64,000 bases of DNA from Senegalimassilia faecalis (lineage in GTDB: Bacteria > Actinomycetota > Coriobacteriia > Coriobacteriales > Eggerthellaceae). Below are positions 57,109-64,000 of the stretch, piece by piece. A program made the translations under genes and the position numbers. Numbering within the stretch: the first letter of the stretch is position 1; each line of letters starts with the position of its first letter. The stretch covers positions 2,542,001 to 2,606,000 of the forward strand of contig NZ_SDPW01000001.1 of the NCBI RefSeq assembly GCF_004135645.1. The letters are read 5' to 3'. The notes beneath the pieces are model-generated. The model ran no database searches. It had not been told where the DNA came from and worked only from the letters and a program-made list of their open reading frames with translations.

Positions 57109-58382
57109 TTCTGGTGAAAGATGGTCGCGTCATCGACCCGGTGCGCGGTGTCGACGACGTGCTTGACCTGGTGTTGGACGGCGGCAAAATTGCGAAGATC
57201 GGCAAGTACCAGCGCTCGGAGGACTACGAGCGCATCATCGAGGCCAAGGGCTGCGTGGTGGCTCCGGGCCTGGTGGACGTGCACGTGCACTTCCGCGACC
57301 CGGGTCTGACGTACAAGGAGGATATCGAAACCGGCGCCGCATCGGCCGCAGCGGGCGGGTTCACCACCGTGGTGTGCATGGCGAATACGAAGCCGCCGGT
57401 GGACAACGCCGAGACGCTTGGCTACGTGCTCGATCGCGGGGCGAAGTGCGCCATCAACGTGCTGACGTGCGCCACCATCAGCCGCGGCATGCAAGGGCGC
57501 GAGCTGGTGGACATGGAAGAACTTGCTGCCTGCGGGGCCGCGGGCTTTACGGACGACGGCATTCCGCTGATGAACGAAGGCCTGGTCAAGAGCGCCATGG
57601 AGCGCGCGGCGAAGCTTGGCCTGCCGCTGTCGTTTCACGAGGAAGACCGCGCGTTCATCGAGTCGCCGGGCGTGAACCAGGGCGCGGTGTCGCGCGCGCT
57701 GGGGCTTGGCGGCGCGCCGGCGCTGGCCGAGAACGTGCTGGTGGCGCGCGACTGCATGCTGGCGCTGCACACGGGCGCGCGGGTGAACATCCAGCACATC
57801 AGCTCGGCGAATTCCGTGCAGCTGGTGCGCCTGGCCAAGGAGGTGGGCGCACGCGTGACGGCCGAGGCCACGCCGCACCATTTCTCGCTGACCGAGGACG
57901 CCGTGCTGGAAAAAGGCCCCCTGGCCAAGATGAACCCGCCGCTGCGCACGCAGGCCGATCGCTACGCCATCATCGAGGGCCTGAAAGACGGCGCGATCGA
58001 CATCATCGCCACCGACCACGCGCCGCATGCTGCCGAGGAGAAGGCCAAGCCGTTCGCCGAGGCGCCCAGCGGTATCATCGGGCTGGAGACCGCGCTGGCG
58101 CTGGGCATCACGAACTTGGTGCGCAAGGGGCATCTGACGGTCATGCAGCTGATGGAGAAGATGAGCCTGAACCCGGCGCGGCTTTACGGCTTGGACAAGG
58201 GCACGATTGCGGAAGGCGCCGACGCTGACCTGGTGATTTTCAATGAAGGCGAACGCTGGGAAGTCGGCCTGGAGTTCGTGTCGAAAGCGGCGAATTCCCC
58301 GTTTGTGGGCGAAGAACTTTACGGCAAGGTGAAGTACACCATCTGCGCCGGACGCGTAGCGTACGAAGATAGGCAGGAATAG
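57105..58382 (+). CDS. pyrC: dihydroorotase (amidohydrolase), possibly catabolic
   Basis: A 425-residue class I dihydroorotase. DVHVHFRDPGLTYKEDIETG has the HxH metal site, then CMANTKPPVDN, SFHEEDRAF, INIQHIS-like NIQHISSANSV, EATPHHFSLTED (His), and IATDHAPHAAEEKAKPF (catalytic Asp) with GIIGLETAL. It opens or closes the dihydroorotate ring. ATGA overlap with the M20 hydrolase is strong coupling and is not the usual pyr biosynthetic context, so a degradative direction is possible. Hydantoinase or allantoinase are related alternatives, but the motif set favours dihydroorotase. Confidence 0.85.
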   Translation: MILVKDGRVIDPVRGVDDVLDLVLDGGKIAKIGKYQRSEDYERIIEAKGCVVAPGLVDVHVHFRDPGLTYKEDIETGAASAAAGGFTTVVCMANTKPPVDNAETLGYVLDRGAKCAINVLTCATISRGMQGRELVDMEELAACGAAGFTDDGIPLMNEGLVKSAMERAAKLGLPLSFHEEDRAFIESPGVNQGAVSRALGLGGAPALAENVLVARDCMLALHTGARVNIQHISSANSVQLVRLAKEVGARVTAEATPHHFSLTEDAVLEKGPLAKMNPPLRTQADRYAIIEGLKDGAIDIIATDHAPHAAEEKAKPFAEAPSGIIGLETALALGITNLVRKGHLTVMQLMEKMSLNPARLYGLDKGTIAEGADADLVIFNEGERWEVGLEFVSKAANSPFVGEELYGKVKYTICAGRVAYEDRQE

Positions 58383-58414
58383 GGGCTTCGCTGGTTGAGG
58401 CGTGGCTTTCTTTG

Positions 58415-58615
58415 CTATGGGGCTTTCCTCACCAGCAGATAGCCTGTGGTGATCCACTGCACGGTGGCGGTGTCGACGCCGAACTCGACCATCAGCGTGG
58501 GGAACGTGATGTTCATGGCCGTTTCCACGACCACGCCAGAAAACGACATGATGCCGCACGCAACAACGGACAGGACGAACCGCGCATCAACGCGACGCTC
58601 AAACGAAGTGCTCAT
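58415..58615 (-). pseudogene. N-terminal remnant of a DHA2 (EmrB/QacA) drug transporter
   Basis: Sixty-six codons: FVLSVVACGIMSFSGVVVETAMNITFPTLMVEFGVDTATVQWITTGYLLV is the first helix and motif of 14-helix DHA2 transporters, which normally have over 450 residues. The frame stops after RKAP right after this, so the gene is truncated. The ATG at 58615 still has a reasonable leader. Confidence 0.75.
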
Positions 58616-59288
58616 AGGGTAGTGCTTCTTTCAGGTGCAAATTGCGAACACGATGAGCGGCTCGGGGCGGGTGCCTGCGCGCGAACGACCAACGCCGTGC
58701 GGTTGGCCAGCGGCGCGCGACAGCGGCGCTGGCGAAGGCCGCGGTGCGAACCCGCAGCCATCGCGGGCATCCAATGGCCCCGGGCAAACTTACCTTTATG
58801 TCTCACTATCTATAATAGGCGCCCGCAAAAGCACGTTCCTGCCCCATCGGCGAACGAACGTTGACGGTTTAGCGAAATGGTCAACCTAAGCGATTTGCTA
58901 ATCCGCATCGTTGTAACGCGCGCTTTTCGCTATTGCTGACTGTGAGCGTACTTGGCGCTTTTCCGTCTCTTTCAAATTGGTCACACGCTGTGTGACCAAT
59001 TGATCAGACATTTCTTGTCGGATTTTAGGTGATGGAGGGAAGGGCGCAGCCATGAGATTTTCCAGACGCCGTCTGGAAAATCTCATCTTCGAAAGACTCA
59101 CTTCGCAGAGGCAGCCTCTCGGTGGGCGGAGCTGCCGCTTGAAAGGCGCTTCTAGCTTTGGCCAAAGCGCCAGCAGTTGGCTTGCTATACTTTGAATTAA
59201 TTGGCAAGCACCTGGTGCGATAAGATGCCGCTCAAAATTCGCCACCAGATTTGTGACGCCCGCCAAGCTACGTGAGAGGTCGTAAGCG
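58616..59288. other. intergenic region with two strong palindromes upstream of hsdR
   Basis: 58975-59001 is AATTGGTCACAC, GCT, GTGTGACCAATT (12-bp perfect dyad). 59052-59086 is ATGAGATTTTCCAGAC, GCC and its complement (16-bp perfect dyad). Neither has a T tract. The first may be an operator for the restriction genes. No coding sequence supported in this stretch; its composition is lower in GC than the host genes. Confidence 0.6.
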
Positions 59289-62200
59289 ATGGAAAGATAC
59301 GATTATGCCGTCATGAAAATTGATGAGGACTTCTTTGAGAAGACGCTCGTCGATCATCTGCGCGATGAATTGGGCTATGAATATCTCCATGGCCCCAATG
59401 TGCCGCGCACTTCTGATGAATATCGCGATGCGTTTCTTCCCGGTGTCTTGCCAGCTGCCCTTAAACGAATCAACAAAGGCTTGCCTGATTCCGCTATCCA
59501 AGAAGCTGTGCTTAAGCTTTCGAATGTCGAAGGCGGTAGCCTTGAGCAGCGGAATGAGGTATTTACTGAGTATTTGCAATCGGGCGTGGAAGTTCGCTAC
59601 TTCGATGGTAAGGAAGAGCGGGACGACATTGTGCGCTTGCTCGATTTCGAACGCCCAGACAATAACGTTTTCAATGTGGTTGACCAATGGACGTTTGTGG
59701 AGTATTCGGAAAAGCGTCCTGACGTGGTCGTTTTCGTGAACGGTATGCCGCTTGTGCTGTTCGAATTGAAAAGTCCTTCGCGGGAAGAAACTGATGCTTC
59801 GGATGCATACTTGCAGTTGCGCAACTACATGCACCACATTCCAAGCATGTTTGTGCCGAATGTTTTTTGCGTAATGAGCGACATGACCGAGACGCGTGTT
59901 GGAACGATTACCGCTGATGAGGACCGCTACGTTGCGTGGAAGTCAGTCGATGGCGACTACTCCGAAACTAAAGCAGCAACATGGAAAACCATGATTGACG
60001 GCATGATGCCGAAAGCGCGTCTTTTGGACATCATTCGCAACTTCGTATGTTTTAACGATTCCGGTGATCGAATCGTGAAAATCCTTGCCGCATATCATCA
60101 GTACTTTGGCGTGACCAAGGCAATTGAGCGCGCTGAGGAAGCCGTGAACGGTGATGGAAAGATTGGCGTGTTCTGGCATACGCAAGGATCGGGCAAATCG
60201 CTGTCGATGGTGTTCTTCGCACACTTGTTGCAAGCGCGGCTGAACAGCCCCACAATCGTTGTTATCACCGATCGCAACGACCTTGATGACCAGCTGTTTG
60301 GACAATTTGGCCGATGCAAGGATTTCTTGCGTCAAACGCCGGTGCAGGCTACTAGTCGTGAAAACCTGAAGGAATTGCTTGTGGGCCGTGAGGCTAACGG
60401 CATCGTGTTTACAACCATGCAGAAGTTTGTTGACGGGGATGAACCGCTTTGCGATCGAAGTAACGTTGTGGTGATGGTGGACGAGGCGCACCGTGGACAA
60501 TACGGCATGACCGAAAAGATAGACGAAAGCGGCAAAATCTCGGTGGGCGCAGCGCGCGTAGTGCGAAAAGCACTTCCTAACGCCTCCTACATAGGATTTA
60601 CGGGTACGCCAATTGCCTTGCAAGACCGTAATACGCGCGAAATCTTCGGCGATTACATTGACGTGTACGATATGACGCAGTCCGTTGAAGATGAATCCAC
60701 TAAGCCGGTCTATTACGAAAGTCGTGTTGTAGCGCTAAAACTCGATGAAGGCACCCTTGCTAAACTCGACGCTACCTATGCCGAGTTTGCCGCGCAAGCT
60801 GACGAGGCAAGCGTGGAGAAAGCTAAGCGTGATACTGGCGGTCTGGATGCCATCTTTGGCGCGCCGGAAACGGTTGACACTTTGTGTCGAGATATCGTTG
60901 AGCATTATGAGAATAACCGCGCCGATGTTCTGGCCGGCAAAGCGCTCATTGTGGCTTACAGCCGTCCGATGGCCATGAAAATCTACAACAAGCTTCTCGA
61001 ACTGCGGCCGCAATGGAAGGACATGCTGGGCGTGGTGATGACCATGTCCAACCAAGACCCTGAAGAATGGTTTGATGTTTGCGGCGGAGCAAAGCACAAG
61101 AAGGAGATGGAGCGGCGATTTAAGGACGACTCGGACTCGCTGAAAATTGCCATCGTGGTTGATATGTGGCTTACGGGCTTTGATGTGCCCGGCTTATCTA
61201 CCATGTATGTGTTCAAGCCCATGAAAGGCTACAACTTGATGCAGGCCATCGCTCGCGTTAATCGCGTGTGCAAAGGCAAAGAAGGTGGCCTGGTTGTGGA
61301 CTACATTGGTATTGCGCGCGCCTTAAAGCAAGCTATGAAGGATTACACAAATCGCGATCAGCATAATTATGGCGATATGAATGTGGCGGCTACAGCCTAT
61401 CCCAAGTTCTTAGAGAAGCTGGACGTGTGCCGTGACCTGCTGTATGGGTTTGACTACCATGACGATATTTTTTCGGGCAATCGTGGCAAATTGGCTGACG
61501 CAATTGTCGAGGGCACCGATTGGCTGCTTGCTCCTGCCCGTGTCGAAGACATGGAGGACTTCCTTAATCAGTGTCAGCTCATGAACCAAGCGCTCAGCTT
61601 GTGCAAAAGCTTGGTTTCGGAAGAAAACCAGCATGAAGCGGCTTATTTTTCTGTACTGCGTGTACAGGTGCTGCGCCTGACCGGGCGCAAGGGCTCAGGT
61701 GGCGGTGGCATGACCTATGCCGAATTCAACCAGCGCGTGACAGCTATTTTGGAGCAGACCGTGCGCGCCGAAGGCGTCATCGATCTCTTCAACGAGAAGA
61801 GCGTCGAGATTTCGCTGTTCGATGAAAGCTTCTTGGCTGAGGTTGCTGCCATGAAGGAAAAGAACGTGGCGGTGGAAGCGCTAAAGCGCTTGGTTAAAGA
61901 GCGCGTGCGAGCTTACCAGCGCACAAGTGTGGTCAAAGCACGCAAGTTCAGCGAGCTTCTGCAGAGCACGCTGAATGCTTACCTTAATGGCATGCTGAGC
62001 AATGCTGAAGTTATCGAAGAGCTTGTGAAGATGGCTAAGGACATGATGGCTGATCGCGATGAGGCCGCCAAGCTTGGCCTGACCGAAGAGGAAATGGCGT
62101 TTTACGATGCGATTACCAAGCCCCAGGCAGTGAAAGACTTTTACGACAACGATCAGCTTGTTGCCATAAGCCGGGAATTAACTGAAGCAATGCGAAAGAA

Positions 62201-62366
62201 CGCTACGATAGACTGGCAGAAGAAAGAAAGCGCTCGGGCGGGTATGCGTCGCGCCATAAAGCGCCTTCTGCGCAAGTACAAATACCCGCCTGAAGGCGTG
62301 GCAGATGCGACGGAAACCGTCATGGCGCAGTGCGAGCTGTGGGCCGACACGAAAATATACGAGTAA
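59289..62366 (+). CDS. hsdR: type I restriction enzyme R subunit (HsdR)
   Basis: A 1025-residue motor and nuclease subunit. The N-terminal PD-(D/E)xK nuclease has D145 in KRPDVVVFVNG and E159-K161 in FELKSPS. The helicase starts with Walker A QGSGKS at about 289-294, DEAH at 388-391, GFTGTP, and later motif DMWLTGFDVPGLSTMYVFKPM and QAIARVNRV. The C-terminal helical part docks on the methylase. It is followed by hsdM nine bases later. Codon use is less GC-rich than in the suf genes, hinting at transfer. Confidence 0.95.
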   Translation: MERYDYAVMKIDEDFFEKTLVDHLRDELGYEYLHGPNVPRTSDEYRDAFLPGVLPAALKRINKGLPDSAIQEAVLKLSNVEGGSLEQRNEVFTEYLQSGVEVRYFDGKEERDDIVRLLDFERPDNNVFNVVDQWTFVEYSEKRPDVVVFVNGMPLVLFELKSPSREETDASDAYLQLRNYMHHIPSMFVPNVFCVMSDMTETRVGTITADEDRYVAWKSVDGDYSETKAATWKTMIDGMMPKARLLDIIRNFVCFNDSGDRIVKILAAYHQYFGVTKAIERAEEAVNGDGKIGVFWHTQGSGKSLSMVFFAHLLQARLNSPTIVVITDRNDLDDQLFGQFGRCKDFLRQTPVQATSRENLKELLVGREANGIVFTTMQKFVDGDEPLCDRSNVVVMVDEAHRGQYGMTEKIDESGKISVGAARVVRKALPNASYIGFTGTPIALQDRNTREIFGDYIDVYDMTQSVEDESTKPVYYESRVVALKLDEGTLAKLDATYAEFAAQADEASVEKAKRDTGGLDAIFGAPETVDTLCRDIVEHYENNRADVLAGKALIVAYSRPMAMKIYNKLLELRPQWKDMLGVVMTMSNQDPEEWFDVCGGAKHKKEMERRFKDDSDSLKIAIVVDMWLTGFDVPGLSTMYVFKPMKGYNLMQAIARVNRVCKGKEGGLVVDYIGIARALKQAMKDYTNRDQHNYGDMNVAATAYPKFLEKLDVCRDLLYGFDYHDDIFSGNRGKLADAIVEGTDWLLAPARVEDMEDFLNQCQLMNQALSLCKSLVSEENQHEAAYFSVLRVQVLRLTGRKGSGGGGMTYAEFNQRVTAILEQTVRAEGVIDLFNEKSVEISLFDESFLAEVAAMKEKNVAVEALKRLVKERVRAYQRTSVVKARKFSELLQSTLNAYLNGMLSNAEVIEELVKMAKDMMADRDEAAKLGLTEEEMAFYDAITKPQAVKDFYDNDQLVAISRELTEAMRKNATIDWQKKESARAGMRRAIKRLLRKYKYPPEGVADATETVMAQCELWADTKIYE

Positions 62367-62375
62367 GGAATCTGC

Positions 62376-63887
62376 ATGGCAAAGAAGAAAACGGACAACA
62401 CCGCGGAAATTGGCTTTGAAGAGCAGATTTGGAAGGCTGCTGATAAACTGCGCGGAAACATTGACGCATCTGAGTACAAGAACGTGGTGCTTGGCCTCAT
62501 CTTCCTGAAATATATTTCGGATAAGTTTGAGCAAAAGTATCAGGAACTTGTTGATGAAGGTGAAGGCTTCGAAGAGGATCGCGACGAATACACGTATGAG
62601 GGCATTTTCTATGTTCCGAAAGAGGCTCGTTGGGAAACAGTGGCTGCTGCTGCGCATATGCCCGAAATCGGCAAGGTAATCGATGAGGCTATGCGCAAAA
62701 TCGAGGCCGAGAACGATAAGCTGAAGAATATTCTGCCGAAGAATTTTGCTCGTCAGGAATTGGACAAACGACGTCTTGGCGAAGTGGTTGACCTGTTCAC
62801 CAACGTTCAAATGGCTGAGAAGGGCGACACGCGCGATATCCTAGGGCGTACCTACGAGTATTGCTTGGCTAAGTTCGCCGAGGCGGAAGGCAAGAACGCT
62901 GGCGAATTCTATACGCCGGCCTGCATAGTGCGTACGCTGGTGGAAATCATCGAGCCTTATCATGGTCGCGTGTATGACCCGTGCTGCGGTTCGGGTGGCA
63001 TGTTCGTGCAATCTGCCGAGTTCGTTCGCAGGCATGCAGGCAACATCAATGACCTGTCGATTTTCGGACAGGAGAGCAATCCCACCACTTGGAAGATGGC
63101 TACGATGAATCTGGCCATTCGCGGTATTGATGCCGATTTGGGCTCGTGCAACGCGGATACGTTCTTCAACGATTTGCATAAGAATGAGCGGTTCGACTTC
63201 ATTCTGGCTAACCCGCCGTTTAACCTGAAGGATTGGGGAGGCGATAGGCTGAAGGACGACCCGCGTTGGGACTATGGCATTCCTCCCGAGGGCAATGCAA
63301 ACTTCGCGTGGGTGCAGCACATGGTGCACCATCTGAACGCAACCGGACGCATGGGCATGGTGCTTGCCAACGGCTCGCTTTCTAGCCAAAGCGGTGGCGA
63401 AGGGGACATTCGCAAGGCGCTCGTTGAAGCCGATCTCGTTGAAGGTATCGTTGCCATGCCTGACAAGTTGTTCTATAGCACGGGCATCCCTGTAAGCCTT
63501 TGGATCATTTCCAAGTCAAAGAAGCAAGCGGGCAAGACGCTGTTCATCGACGCTCGCGAAATGGGCACGATGGTAAGCCGCAAGTTACGTGAGTTTACGG
63601 AAGAGGATATCGCCAAGGTTTCGAAAGCGTTTGATGCCTTCCGTGACGGAGAGCTTGAAGAGGAAAAGGGCTTTTCCAAAGTTGCCACAATCGAAGATAT
63701 CGCAAAGCAGGACTTCATCTTGACGCCAGGGCGCTATGTCGGCATTGCTGATGTTGAGGAAGATGACGAGCCCTTCGATGAGAAAATGGCGCGACTGACT
63801 GGTGAGCTGGCAAAATGCTTCGAGGAATCAAACCGCCTGCAAGAACAAATCAAAAAGAACTTGGAGGCAATCGGCTATGGAATCTAA
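62376..63887 (+). CDS. hsdM: type I restriction modification methylase (HsdM)
   Basis: A 503-residue N6-adenine methyltransferase. The N-terminal helical HsdM domain (LGLIFLKYISDKFEQKY) leads to the SAM site DPCCGSGGMF (about 201-210) and catalytic NPPF (279-282). LDFILANPPFNLKDWGGD-type context is standard. The end KMARLTGELAKCFEESNRLQEQIKKNLEAIGYGI is a coiled coil for the S subunit. The next gene overlaps its end by 11 bases. Confidence 0.96.
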   Translation: MAKKKTDNTAEIGFEEQIWKAADKLRGNIDASEYKNVVLGLIFLKYISDKFEQKYQELVDEGEGFEEDRDEYTYEGIFYVPKEARWETVAAAAHMPEIGKVIDEAMRKIEAENDKLKNILPKNFARQELDKRRLGEVVDLFTNVQMAEKGDTRDILGRTYEYCLAKFAEAEGKNAGEFYTPACIVRTLVEIIEPYHGRVYDPCCGSGGMFVQSAEFVRRHAGNINDLSIFGQESNPTTWKMATMNLAIRGIDADLGSCNADTFFNDLHKNERFDFILANPPFNLKDWGGDRLKDDPRWDYGIPPEGNANFAWVQHMVHHLNATGRMGMVLANGSLSSQSGGEGDIRKALVEADLVEGIVAMPDKLFYSTGIPVSLWIISKSKKQAGKTLFIDAREMGTMVSRKLREFTEEDIAKVSKAFDAFRDGELEEEKGFSKVATIEDIAKQDFILTPGRYVGIADVEEDDEPFDEKMARLTGELAKCFEESNRLQEQIKKNLEAIGYGI

Positions 63888-64000
63888 GGATATAGTTCCC
63901 GCTCAGTCGGGAGATATCGTGATTTATCAGTCCGGTGCTGGCTTGCCAGAAGTAGAGTGCACGTTTCATGGCGACAATATGTGGCTCACTCAGGCGCAGA
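63877..64000 (+). CDS. RhuM-family protein, N-terminal part (cut by window edge)
   Basis: From ATG 63877 the visible 41 residues end ...GDIVIYQSGAGLPEVECTFHGDNMWLTQAQ, matching the opening of RhuM/DUF4062-neighbour virulence proteins (IVIYQSxDGxxxxxVxxxxDTVWLTQAQMAELF). RhuM genes are often inserted in type I restriction operons between M and S genes. The specificity subunit would be expected further right. Confidence 0.8.
   Translation, partial: MESKDIVPAQSGDIVIYQSGAGLPEVECTFHGDNMWLTQAQ

Noticed and set aside
56949-58559. Long minus-strand frame (536 codons) opposite the dihydroorotase
   Set aside because: Exact antisense of a well-supported enzyme; no motif.

Overview
The window is a high-GC actinobacterial chromosome segment, most likely from an anaerobic gut member of the Eggerthellaceae (Coriobacteriia). 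This is inferred from gene content: the sufCBDSU order with a divergent Rrf2 regulator, an actinobacterial-type integration host factor on the prophage, and the proportion of small DUF genes. I could not run a search, so the genus is not assigned.

Left host arm (1-9644): a DUF4143 ATPase flanked by two near-identical palindromes; a noncoding stretch with five palindromic units spaced about 40 bp apart, then a possible leader-peptide/terminator arrangement ahead of an MHS-family transporter; a small zinc-ribbon protein; a TetR regulator divergent from an iron-containing alcohol dehydrogenase; a metallo-beta-lactamase-fold hydrolase; and two truncated genes (a secreted protein and a sensor kinase) joined tail to tail.

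Prophage (about 9645-42181): a complete-looking siphovirus-type prophage inserted in the 3' part of a tRNA-Ala(GGC) gene. A 17-bp identical core lies at both ends, inside a longer repeat of about 62 bp that includes the tRNA terminator. Almost all genes run leftward from a divergent repressor/Cro-like switch near 40.1-40.3 kb. They cover early and replication genes, a tyrosine integrase, a phage-borne mIHF-like protein, SSB, dUTPase, a late regulator, HNH and terminase, portal/protease/capsid, head-tail and tail genes, a receptor-binding protein, and lysis. A serine recombinase sits beside attR, so there are two different recombinases.

Main discovery: a diversity-generating retroelement (DGR) at 13.1-16.2 kb. 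A 103-bp template repeat lies between the tail-fibre gene and a reverse transcriptase with a YADD motif. The matching variable repeat is the C-terminal coding region of the 520-residue tail protein. TR and VR differ at 11 positions, and 10 of these are adenines in the coding-strand template, the signature of adenine-directed mutagenic retrohoming. The prophage would therefore diversify the tip of its tail fibre.

Right host arm (42236-64000): a sufU-S-D-B-C iron-sulfur assembly operon with a divergent Rrf2 regulator; a membrane protein with a Ser/Gly-rich exterior; tcdA, tatD, a SpoU methyltransferase and cspA; an MFS transporter divergent from a carbamoylase-dihydroorotase pair that may degrade orotate or related ureides; a truncated drug-transporter remnant; and a type I restriction system (hsdR, hsdM) followed by the start of a RhuM-family gene at the window edge.
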